From Pyrinomonadaceae bacterium (GTDB lineage: Bacteria; Acidobacteriota; Blastocatellia; Pyrinomonadales; Pyrinomonadaceae), in contig JAIBCB010000001.1 of NCBI GenBank assembly GCA_019694355.1, forward strand, positions 277,001 through 341,000: 64,000 bases of DNA. Direction: 5' to 3'. A program made the translations under genes and the position numbers. Of this stretch, positions 35,413 to 43,183 are shown in pieces. Positions within the stretch are counted from its first letter, which is position 1; each line of letters begins with the position of its first letter. The notes under the pieces were generated by a model. The model was given only the letters and a program-made list of their open reading frames with translations, searched no databases and was not told the DNA's origin.

Positions 35413-35880
35413 ATGAGATTTGCCATTCTGACAATTAGCGACACACGCGCTCTTGCGAACGATCCTTCCGGTGACCGTCTTGCGGAGCTTGCCTCCGAGA
35501 TTGGCGAGATCGCCTTGCGTGAATTGGTCTCTGACGATCTTGATGCGATCGCCTCGAAACTCCGCGAATATGCCGCGAACCCGGACGTCGACTGCGTTCT
35601 GACGACCGGCGGAACCGGCTTTGCTGCCCGCGATAACACGCCCGAAGCAACTCGCTCAGTGATCGACCGCGAGGCTCCCGGCATAGCCGAAGCGATGCGT
35701 CGTGAAACTGCGAAACACACACCTTTTACGATGCTTTCGCGTGCTGTGAGCGGCATTGCCGGGAAGACCTTGATCGTGAATATGCCCGGCAAGCCAAAGG
35801 CCGTGGAAGAATGTTTTGAGGTGATCCGGCCGGTTCTAAAGCACGCTGTCGAGCTTCTTCGCGGCCGGACCGAGCATTGA
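35413..35880 (+). CDS. MoaB/MogA-type molybdenum cofactor protein
   Basis: 155 residues of the MoCF-binding family. 'RFAILTISDTRALANDPSGDRLAEL' and 'DCVLTTGGTGFAARDNTPEATRSVIDREAPGI' contain the TTGGTG substrate-binding signature, and 'NMPGKPKAVEECFEVI' ends the domain. It should adenylate molybdopterin or act in that step. An AAGGAAG ribosome-binding site precedes the ATG. Longer in-frame extension upstream lies inside the DMT gene and is rejected. Other molybdenum cofactor genes are not in this window. The 3' end is 6 bp from the convergent S10 peptidase. Confidence 0.92.
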   Translation: MRFAILTISDTRALANDPSGDRLAELASEIGEIALRELVSDDLDAIASKLREYAANPDVDCVLTTGGTGFAARDNTPEATRSVIDREAPGIAEAMRRETAKHTPFTMLSRAVSGIAGKTLIVNMPGKPKAVEECFEVIRPVLKHAVELLRGRTEH

Positions 35881-35886
35881 CCCTCG

Positions 35887-37413
35887 CTACTTCTTCATCG
35901 ACCCGGAAATGAACGCCGATGCGTCCTTGTGCAGCTTCATCAGTGACGGCACATCGATGTACATCATATGGCCTGATTCGTAGTAATCGAAGCTGATGTT
36001 CTTACGCAGGCTTGGGTCCAGGTTCATCGCCGAGACCGTATATTCGGCTGCATAGAACGGTGTCGCCATATCGTAATATGCCGCGGCGATCATGATCTTC
36101 ATATACGGATTTTTCGCCATCGCCGCACGCAGTGCGCTGCTTGTGTCCGCATAGCTGTTGTCGCTCGAAAAATCCCAACGTCCGACTCCGCCGCCCAGAA
36201 TGTAATACTCCATATCGGACTTGAACCCGAGGTCGCGACGCACGTAGTCATTGAATGCCGCAGTGTACGGCGGACGGATCGCGCTCATCGAAGGGTCGCG
36301 GTCTGGGCCGGCGCCCGCTGCGTCGCTGTCGATGCCGGTAAAGCGGCTGTCGAGCCGGCCGGTCGAACGGCGTTTATCGCGAAGCAATTCTTTGTTGAAC
36401 TCGCCAAGCTCGACGCGGAAGTTATTGCGTTCGATAAAGTCTCGTGAAAGGCCGGTGAGCGATGCGAATTTATCTGCCAGCGCATCACGTTCCGTGGCCG
36501 TGAGACTATCGATGCGCATCATCGCCGGAAGGTACTCATTTGCCGCGAATTTACGTGCAATTTCCGCTATCTCGGCGACGGGCTTTGCCTGCAAGGCCGG
36601 TGACAGACGTTTGTGATACCACGCGGTCGTGGCGTAACTCGGCAGGATGAGCACGAGCGGCAGATCGTTATTGCTTGCGAAATCCAGCGTTTGGAAATTC
36701 ATCACAGTTGAGATGAGAACGATGCCGTTCAATGCCACGCCGTGATCGAAAAGCCAATTCGAAAGCCCCGAAGCCCGCGTCGTGCCGTAGCTTTCGCCGA
36801 CGAGGAAGAGCGGCGACATCCAGCGCTCGTTCTGTCCAAGATAGAGCCGAATGAATTCACCGACCGACGCGATATCTCCGCGAAGGCCAAAGAACTTCTG
36901 CCCAAATTCCTGCTTTGTCGGGCGTGAATATCCCGTCCCGACCGGATCGATGAACACGAGATCGGTATCGGCAAGCCACGTTCCCGCATTGTCCTCCATC
37001 TCGTATGGCGACGGCGGCATCATCCCGTCATCGAGCATCTTCACGCGTTTCGGGCCGAGAGCCCCGAGATGCAGCCAAACGCTCGCCGAGCCCGGGCCGC
37101 CGTTGAACGAGAACATCAGCGGGCGGTTCGCCGGCGGATTGTCGAGCGTATAAGCCATATAGAAAATATGGGCTTCGGTCTCGCCGGTCTGCGGATTCTT
37201 GATCGGCATAAAGCCGGTCGTCGTCGTGTATGTCAAGGTCTTGCCGCCCGCACGCGATGTGTGATGCGTGACGACAGGAGGCTTGTCCATCTGCGGATCG
37301 AGAAGCTTCGAATCCGACTTTTTATCATCGGAAGGTTTTGCGGCCGCAGGCGGCTGAGCGATCGCCGCCATCGATACAAGTAGGGTAAGCGCCAAGAGAA
37401 GAGCAGTTTTCAT
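35887..37413 (-). CDS. Secreted S10-family serine carboxypeptidase-like peptidase
   Basis: About 508 residues from the ATG at 37413, which gives a standard signal peptide ('KTALLLALTLLVSMAAIAQ'). The alpha/beta-hydrolase core has the oxyanion region 'FSFNGGPGSASVWLHLG', 'FIDPVGTGYS' and the nucleophile Ser208 in 'LVGESYGTTRA'. The acid and base are the Asp of 'IMIAAAYYDMATPF' and the His of 'YYESGHMMYID' near the C-terminus. It should act in the periplasm or outside on peptides from the C-terminal end. ATGs at 37437 and 37452 are alternatives. Confidence 0.9.
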   Translation of the reverse strand: MKTALLLALTLLVSMAAIAQPPAAAKPSDDKKSDSKLLDPQMDKPPVVTHHTSRAGGKTLTYTTTTGFMPIKNPQTGETEAHIFYMAYTLDNPPANRPLMFSFNGGPGSASVWLHLGALGPKRVKMLDDGMMPPSPYEMEDNAGTWLADTDLVFIDPVGTGYSRPTKQEFGQKFFGLRGDIASVGEFIRLYLGQNERWMSPLFLVGESYGTTRASGLSNWLFDHGVALNGIVLISTVMNFQTLDFASNNDLPLVLILPSYATTAWYHKRLSPALQAKPVAEIAEIARKFAANEYLPAMMRIDSLTATERDALADKFASLTGLSRDFIERNNFRVELGEFNKELLRDKRRSTGRLDSRFTGIDSDAAGAGPDRDPSMSAIRPPYTAAFNDYVRRDLGFKSDMEYYILGGGVGRWDFSSDNSYADTSSALRAAMAKNPYMKIMIAAAYYDMATPFYAAEYTVSAMNLDPSLRKNISFDYYESGHMMYIDVPSLMKLHKDASAFISGSMKK

Positions 37414-38743
37414 AGGTTTTATTGGTTTGCTTTGCATTATACGCGAAATCATCTAAATGGTTCAGGCCATTGGTTCGAGATTCACAGCCCGTGGTTCCCC
37501 CCACGCCAATCAGAACCGCCTGCGTCAGCGGGCGGTCAGCAGCGGTCCGTGAGCCGTCAGCAGGGAGCAGAAGTCAGAACCGCCTGCGTCAGCGGGCGGT
37601 CAGTATTGCCGCAAGCCCGCACGTTAGTAAGGGCATAACACTCAACGCCGATTCCCGCCGAATTGCCACGGCATTTATGCCGTGGAACCGTGCCCCAAAA
37701 CCAACCTCGGAGGCGGCTTGCCGCATTGCAGTACGGTCGGGCTTGCCCGACCGATGAGCGTACACCGACCATTCTGGAGGCGGCTTGCCGCCGACAATCG
37801 CCTCCTTTTGTCCCAGCCAAGACGCCCCTGGGACAGCCCTTGGGACAAATAAGTGATGTGTTATCAGTCACTTACCTGATTTGTCCCAGAATTTCGCAAA
37901 AAAATATCAGACCACATTTTCCATTCTCAATTCTCCGTTTTCAGTTCTCCCGGAGGCGGCTTGCCGCCGACTTCTTCTTGGTCGCGTGCTTTGCACGCTC
38001 CGAGATCTCCTAAGGCGAGCGACGGTCGGGCGAGCCCGACCGCACTGCAATGCGGCGGAGCCGCCAGATGGTCGCCCCGAATGCCCGACTCGGAAAGCCT
38101 GATCAATCGCAAATCTCAGATCTGAAATTTGAAATTCGAGATACAAACCCTTCGATCTTTGCACGTTTCTTTTTGGCATTCTTTGCGTTTCCCAACAAGA
38201 TCGTAGACGCAAAGAACGCTAAGGCACCGCAAAGTTCGCAGAGGAAGAAGCCACTTGATTCACGGGCTTGCCCCTTGGCAGTGCGGTCGGGGTTCGTTGG
38301 TCAGAGATCCCCACGTGTTGCAAAAAACGCAACCGGGCCCGACCGATGAGCGTACACCGTAAACGCAAAGAACGCGAAGGCTCCGCAAAGAACACGAAGG
38401 AAGTAGGCCACTCACCAGGATCTGCACAAAAGGTCAGAACCGGGAGCGGTTGCGACTGGCCGGGATTGTGCAGAAACTCCACAGAACGGCGAGGACCGGA
38501 CAACGCGATCACCCCTGAAAAAGTTGGACAATACTGGGCAAATTGTAATATGATACCGGGCGTTGACTGGTTCAACTCCAATTTACACAGCCAGTTTCCG
38601 AAAAGGGGCATGGAGTTTCCTCAAACTCGCCCTTTTTGTCCACGTCCAATTTCGCGTCCCGATCGATATCTCGAGCGCGAACCAACATTGCGATCCGAAC
38701 CGATAAGCTCGCTAACGGATCGCCGCTAAAACAAGGAGGAATA
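37414..38743. repeat. 1.3-kb gene-free tract packed with palindromic repeats
   Basis: No credible gene; open frames here have arginine/proline-rich shadow products. At least three repeat families are visible. Family 1 is TCAGAACCGCCTGCGTCAGCGGGCGGT, a hairpin, at 37510-37539 and 37574-37603, with a third copy at 49332-49359. Family 2 is GGAGGCGGCTTGCCGCC at about 37709, 37775 and 37951, with a variant near 38050. Family 3 is CGGTCGGGCTTGCCCGACCG at about 37733-37752 and 38023-38042. The 3' tail GACCGATGAGCGTACACCG recurs at about 37749-37767 and 38340-38358. Also present are a 48-bp imperfect hairpin (37841-37888) and two copies of an ACGCAAAGAACGC(T/G)AAGGC-type repeat near 38210 and 38356. 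The tract probably carries the promoter of the small secreted protein gene at its right end. Confidence 0.75.
37510..37603. repeat. Two direct copies of a REP-like hairpin
   Basis: Two 30-bp copies (37510-37539 and 37574-37603) of TCAGAACCGCCTGCGTCAGCGG plus GCGGTCAG, 64 bp apart in the same orientation. Each can fold as ACCGCC-GC/GC-GGCGGT. The same sequence with two changes ends the [2Fe-2S] gene at 49332-49359, showing that it is dispersed rather than local. Confidence 0.8.
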
Positions 38744-39181
38744 ATGAGAAAAGTAACTTATTTCGCGGCCGCGGTGTTTGTTGTCGCGTTGTCGATGATC
38801 GCCGTTAGCGCTCAGGAGAAATTTTCAAAGGTCGTAACGGATGCCTCACGATGGGATCCGATAGAATTCGCAGCTCCACAAGAATGTTCTGCCACGCCGG
38901 AAGAGTGTGCCGTTAAGATGCTGACAGAATTGAAGATCGATGTCGGCTCTGAGCCTGAATTCAGTGTCTATCCGATCGGGAAGACGGATGACGGAAACGT
39001 GACCGTCGTGTTCGTCTCACGGCTCATTGAGGACGACGATCTAATAATGGGCAAGCTATTCCGATTGGAATTGGACAAGACCGACCAGGCAGATCCAACC
39101 TACCGCCTCGACGGATTGGGCGTGATGTATCAATGCATGGACGGGAAGGAAGGCTGGCGGAAAACGCCGTGCGGAACCTAG
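38744..39181 (+). CDS. Small secreted protein, unknown function
   Basis: 145 residues. A very good ribosome-binding site (AAGGAGGAATA) fixes the ATG at 38744. The N-terminus is a signal peptide ('MRKVTYFAAAVFVVALSMIAVSAQ'). The mature part has two cysteine pairs ('QECSATPEECAV' and 'YQCMDGKEGWRKTPC'), likely disulphides in the periplasm, and acidic stretches ('LIEDDDLIMG'). No known domain was recognised. It is followed by two strong terminators. Confidence 0.75.
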   Translation: MRKVTYFAAAVFVVALSMIAVSAQEKFSKVVTDASRWDPIEFAAPQECSATPEECAVKMLTELKIDVGSEPEFSVYPIGKTDDGNVTVVFVSRLIEDDDLIMGKLFRLELDKTDQADPTYRLDGLGVMYQCMDGKEGWRKTPCGT

Positions 39182-39215
39182 TACGCATTTCGCGATAGGA
39201 TCATCCGAAGTTGAG

Positions 39216-39265
39216 AGGAGAACAAGCCTTTTGCCGCCAAAAGGTTCAAGGCGGTTCTCCTTTTG
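39216..39265 (+). terminator. Rho-independent terminator after the small secreted protein gene
   Basis: Outer stem AGGAGAAC (39216-39223) with GTTCTCCT (39254-39261), inner stem CCTTTT/AAAAGG, followed by TTTTGTTTTA. It lies 35 nt after the stop codon. Confidence 0.8.
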
Positions 39266-39448
39266 TTTTAATCGACGCCGCCTTCCGGCATTTCTCGCTT
39301 GTCGCTGGGAGGCTGCGAGGCTCGACAATTGATGTCCGGTTCGATAGACTTGTTTTACAAAGACGTGGTGAGTTATTGCGACTTGCGGCCACGTAAAAAA
39401 AGCGGCTAAACAGCATGGATCAAGGTCCTCAAACAAGTTTTTTTTGAG
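39266..39448. other. metH upstream region between two hairpins
   Basis: 183 bp without a gene. It must hold the metH promoter. I compared it by eye with cobalamin, SAM-I and SAH riboswitch consensus elements and found no convincing match. Confidence 0.35.
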
Positions 39449-39484
39449 ACTCTGTGCTTGTTTAAGGCACAGAGTTTTTTATTT
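39449..39484 (+). terminator. Second T-rich hairpin, 52 nt before metH
   Basis: Perfect stem ACTCTGTGC (39449-39457) and GCACAGAGT (39467-39475) followed by TTTTTATTTT. It sits in the leader region of metH, so it is either a second terminator for the gene upstream or an attenuator in the metH leader. The upstream segment CAAACAAG (39430-39437) can pair with CTTGTTT (39457-39463), overlapping the terminator stem, which would allow an alternative fold. Confidence 0.7.
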
Positions 39485-39535
39485 TGAGAATGGTCTGCCG
39501 CAGGGATCTCAATGCGGCCGAGGGCGATATCGGAA

Positions 39536-42500
39536 ATGTCAGATTTTTTACAACTTCTAAAAGAAAAGATCATCGTTTTTGACGGTGCGATGGGGACGTA
39601 TCTTCAGTCGCTCGATCTGCCGATCGATGACTGGGGCGGGCCGGCGTTCGAGAACTGTTCGGAGAACTTGCTCTATACGCGGCCTGACGCGATCGAGTCG
39701 GTTCACAAGGCCTTTCTCGATATCGGCTGCGATGTCATCGAGACGAACAGCTTCGGCGGCAGCGAGGTCGTGCTGACCGAGTTCGGAATCGCGGAAAAGA
39801 CCTATGATGTAAATCTGAAGGCTGCCGAGCTTGCCAAGCGGGTTGCGAGCGACTACTCGACACACGATCATCCGCGTTTTGTTGCCGGCTCGATCGGGCC
39901 GGGAACGAAGCTCCCAACGCTCGGGCATATCACGTATCGTGCGCTAAAGGACGCCTATCGCGAACAGGTCCGCGGGCTTATCGACGGCGGCAGCGATATT
40001 CTGATCGTCGAAACTTGTCAGGATCTGCTTCAGACCAAGGCGGCACTCGCGGCGATCTTTGATCACTTTGAAAAGACGCGGTCGCGCATTCCTGTGATCG
40101 CGCAGGTCACGATCGAGGTTTTCGGCACGATGCTGAACGGAACGGAGATCGGAGCAGCCTTGACCGCGCTTGAACCTTTCCCGATAGACGTTATCGGTAT
40201 GAACTGCGGTACGGGACCGAAGCAGATGACGGACAGCTTCCGCCATTTGTGCGAAAATTCGCCGCTGCCGGTTTCGATTCTTCCGAATGCAGGCCTGCCT
40301 GAGGTCAAGGACGGGCAGCAGCATTACGACGAAACGCCGGAGAGCTTTGCCCAACAGGTCGAGGCTTTCGCGAAGGATTTCGGAGCGAACATCGTCGGTG
40401 GCTGCTGCGGAACCACGCCCGATCATATAAAGCTGCTGGTCGAGAGGCTCGGCAGCCTTTCGCCAAAAGAGCGAAACGCAAAGCTCGCTCCCTCGGCATC
40501 CTCGATCTATTTCCAACAGCCTTTCACGCAGGATGCCTCGTTCCTGATCGTCGGCGAACGCGTCAATGCTTCCGGTTCGAAGAAGATGCGCGACCTGCTC
40601 GATGCCGAAGATTGGGACGGCCTCGTAAATCTCGCAAAATCGCAGGAGAAAGAAGGCGCGCACATTTTGGACGTGAACGTCGATTTTGTCGGCCGCGACG
40701 GTGTTGCGGATATGCACGAGCTGGCAAGGCGGCTTGTAACGAACGTCAAGATCCCGCTGATGTTCGACTCGACCGAGTGGGAAAAGATGGAGGCGGGCCT
40801 CGAACACGCCGGCGGCAAATCGATCCTCAATTCGACGAACTATGAGGATGGCGAAGAACGTTTCATCAAGCTTCTCGAACTTGCGAAAGAATTCGGTGCG
40901 AGCATCGTGATCGGATTGATCGATGAGACGGGAATGGCCCGCACCTCAGAAGACAAGCTAAAGATCGCCCGGCGTGCTTACAAGCAGGCGACCGAGTTCG
41001 GCATCGGGGCTCACGATATTTTCTTCGATCCGCTTGCGCTCCCGATCTCGACCGGCATCGAAGAAGACCGCAAGAACGCTGCCGAGACGATCGACTCCAT
41101 CAAGCAGATACGCGAGGAAATGCCGGAAGCGAACATCATTCTCGGCGTTTCGAATATCTCTTTCGGGTTGAGCCCTGCGGCAAGGATCGTGCTCAATTCG
41201 GTGTTTTTGCACGATGCGGTCGAGGCGGGGATGAATTCGGCGATCGTCAACGCGTCGAAGATATTGCCGCTGATCCGATTCAACGAGCACGAGATCGAGA
41301 CCGCTCGCGACCTGATCTACGACCGCCGAAAGATCGAGGCAGATGTTTGTGTTTACGACCCGCTTGTCGAGTTCACCACGCTTTTCGAGGGCAAGACCGC
41401 GCAGTCCATCAAGCCGGACATTTCGAATCTGCCGATCGAAGAACGTCTGAAAGAGCACATCATCGAGGGCGAGAAGATCGGCCTTGAGGACGCGCTCAAG
41501 CAAGCCCTTGAGACTTACAAGCCGCTCGACATCATCAACAACATTCTTCTCGACGGAATGAAGACGGTCGGCGATCTATTTGGTTCGGGGCAAATGCAGC
41601 TGCCGTTCGTGCTGCAATCGGCCGAGGCGATGAAGGCCGCCGTGAGGTTCCTTGAGCCGTTCCTTGACCGCGTCGAAGGCATCGAAAAGGGAACGCTCGT
41701 GCTTGCGACCGTAAAGGGCGATGTTCACGACATCGGCAAGAATCTTGTCGATATCATCTTGACGAACAACGGCTACAAGGTCGTCAACCTCGGCATCAAA
41801 CAGCCGATCGACGACATTTTGCGTGCTTTCGAGGAATCAAAGGCGGACGCGATCGGTATGAGCGGCCTGCTCGTAAAATCGACGCTCGTGATGCGCGACA
41901 ACCTCGAGCTGATGAACACCCGGAGCATCAACGCACCGGTCATTCTAGGCGGTGCGGCACTGAATCGCCGATACGTGGATCAGGATCTGATCCCGCTTTA
42001 TGACGGCGATCTTTTCTACGCCCGCGACGCTTTTGACGGGCTGCACGCGATGGACAAACTCACTTCGGGCGAGGCAGTTCAGGCGGCGGCCGCAGGTCAG
42101 GCACAGGCGACGGCAAGCGTGGCGGATGCTCCGGCGGCCGACAGCGAAGACCTTGTCGGCGAGGACGCGAAGTTGGGCGTGAACGCTGCCGAGCAGGTCC
42201 GGAAACGAGCAAGCGGTTCGACCGCGCATACGACGCGCTCCGAGATCTCGCAGGATGTGCCGATCCCGACGCCGCCGTTTTACGGGTCGAAGGTCGTTGA
42301 GATAAAAGACCTCACGAAGATCTTTGATTTTGTCAACGAGACCGCACTATTCAAAGGCCAATGGCAGTACAAACAGGGCAAGATGAAGCCCGATGAGTAT
42401 GCGAAGATAATCGCCGAAGAGGTGCGTCCGCGATTTGAAGAACTAAAGGCCGATGCGATCCGGAACAAGCTTTTGGAAGCGAGGGTGGTTTACGGCTATT

Positions 42501-43069
42501 TTGCCTGCCAGTCAGAGGGGAACGACCTGATCATCTACAACGACGATCAGAGGACCGAGCGTCTCCGTTTCAACTTTCCGCGTCAGCCGGTCGAACAGCG
42601 AGGCGGCAAGAATCTGTGCCTCGCGGATTATTTTGCTTCGGTCGAGTCCGGCAAGATGGACGTTGTCGCCTTTGACCTGGTGACGATGGGGAGCAAGGCG
42701 AGCGAGTATTCCGCAAAGCTTTTTGCGGCGGACAACTACACTGATTATTTGCTGTTCCACGGCCTTTCGGTCGAATCGGCGGAGGCGTTTGCCGAAATGT
42801 GGCACAAGCGGATCCGCGAGGAACTCGGCATAGCCGGAAGCGACGCCCCGGAACTCGCAAAGCTTTTCCATCAAGGTTATCAAGGATCGCGATATAGCTT
42901 CGGTTATCCGGCATGCCCGGACCTTGAGGAACAGGCAAAGATCTTCGAGTTGCTTGACCCTTCGCGGATCGGTGTTGAGCTTAGCGAGGAGTTCCAACTT
43001 CACCCGGAGCAATCGACCTCAGCGATCGTCCTACATCATCCGCAGGCGAAGTACTTCAATATCGAATAA
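39536..43069 (+). CDS. metH: Cobalamin-dependent methionine synthase
   Basis: About 1177 residues from the ATG at 39536 (MSDFLQLLKEKIIVFDGAMG); an in-frame ATG at 39512 adds 8 residues. The homocysteine domain (about 1-320) carries zinc ligands in 'GMNCGTGP' and 'VGGCCGTTPDH'. The pterin domain (about 340-600) starts 'FLIVGERVNASGSKK'. The B12 cap and B12-binding domains follow (about 640-880), with 'KGDVHDIGKNLVDIIL' carrying the cobalt-ligand His near residue 730. The C-terminal activation domain (about 920-1177) ends with 'YQGSRYSFGYPACPDLEEQ' and 'LHPEQSTSAI'. A 40-60 residue Ala-rich linker precedes the activation domain. All modules for methyl transfer and reactivation are present. Confidence 0.97.
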   Translation: MSDFLQLLKEKIIVFDGAMGTYLQSLDLPIDDWGGPAFENCSENLLYTRPDAIESVHKAFLDIGCDVIETNSFGGSEVVLTEFGIAEKTYDVNLKAAELAKRVASDYSTHDHPRFVAGSIGPGTKLPTLGHITYRALKDAYREQVRGLIDGGSDILIVETCQDLLQTKAALAAIFDHFEKTRSRIPVIAQVTIEVFGTMLNGTEIGAALTALEPFPIDVIGMNCGTGPKQMTDSFRHLCENSPLPVSILPNAGLPEVKDGQQHYDETPESFAQQVEAFAKDFGANIVGGCCGTTPDHIKLLVERLGSLSPKERNAKLAPSASSIYFQQPFTQDASFLIVGERVNASGSKKMRDLLDAEDWDGLVNLAKSQEKEGAHILDVNVDFVGRDGVADMHELARRLVTNVKIPLMFDSTEWEKMEAGLEHAGGKSILNSTNYEDGEERFIKLLELAKEFGASIVIGLIDETGMARTSEDKLKIARRAYKQATEFGIGAHDIFFDPLALPISTGIEEDRKNAAETIDSIKQIREEMPEANIILGVSNISFGLSPAARIVLNSVFLHDAVEAGMNSAIVNASKILPLIRFNEHEIETARDLIYDRRKIEADVCVYDPLVEFTTLFEGKTAQSIKPDISNLPIEERLKEHIIEGEKIGLEDALKQALETYKPLDIINNILLDGMKTVGDLFGSGQMQLPFVLQSAEAMKAAVRFLEPFLDRVEGIEKGTLVLATVKGDVHDIGKNLVDIILTNNGYKVVNLGIKQPIDDILRAFEESKADAIGMSGLLVKSTLVMRDNLELMNTRSINAPVILGGAALNRRYVDQDLIPLYDGDLFYARDAFDGLHAMDKLTSGEAVQAAAAGQAQATASVADAPAADSEDLVGEDAKLGVNAAEQVRKRASGSTAHTTRSEISQDVPIPTPPFYGSKVVEIKDLTKIFDFVNETALFKGQWQYKQGKMKPDEYAKIIAEEVRPRFEELKADAIRNKLLEARVVYGYFACQSEGNDLIIYNDDQRTERLRFNFPRQPVEQRGGKNLCLADYFASVESGKMDVVAFDLVTMGSKASEYSAKLFAADNYTDYLLFHGLSVESAEAFAEMWHKRIREELGIAGSDAPELAKLFHQGYQGSRYSFGYPACPDLEEQAKIFELLDPSRIGVELSEEFQLHPEQSTSAIVLHHPQAKYFNIE

Positions 43070-43097
43070 CCCGCAGCTTATTTCTGCAAATAAAATT

Positions 43098-43135
43098 GCC
43101 GCTCGAAACCGAATGGAATCGAGCGGCGTTTTTGT
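43098..43135 (+). terminator. Rho-independent terminator after metH
   Basis: Perfect stem GCCGCTCGA (43098-43106) and TCGAGCGGC (43119-43127) followed by GTTTTTG, 28 nt after the metH stop. Confidence 0.9.
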
Positions 43136-43140
43136 CAATG

Positions 43141-43165
43141 TCTCGGCCGACGGAATCGGCCGAGA
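43141..43165 (-). terminator. Hairpin downstream of the convergent metalloprotease gene
   Basis: Perfect 10-bp stem TCTCGGCCGA/TCGGCCGAGA with a CGGAA loop, 19 bp past the minus-strand stop. There is no good T-run after it on the minus strand, so termination there would need help, perhaps from the adjacent metH hairpin. Confidence 0.5.
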
Positions 43166-43183
43166 GCTAAACGAATTTAACGA

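Noticed and set aside
38268..38729. A 153-codon open frame before the small secreted protein
   Set aside because: It runs through repeat sequence, lacks a ribosome-binding site and has a basic low-complexity product.
39182..39535. Cobalamin, SAM-I or SAH riboswitch before metH
   Set aside because: The sequence was compared by eye with the conserved cores and no box matched well enough. A covariance search would be decisive.
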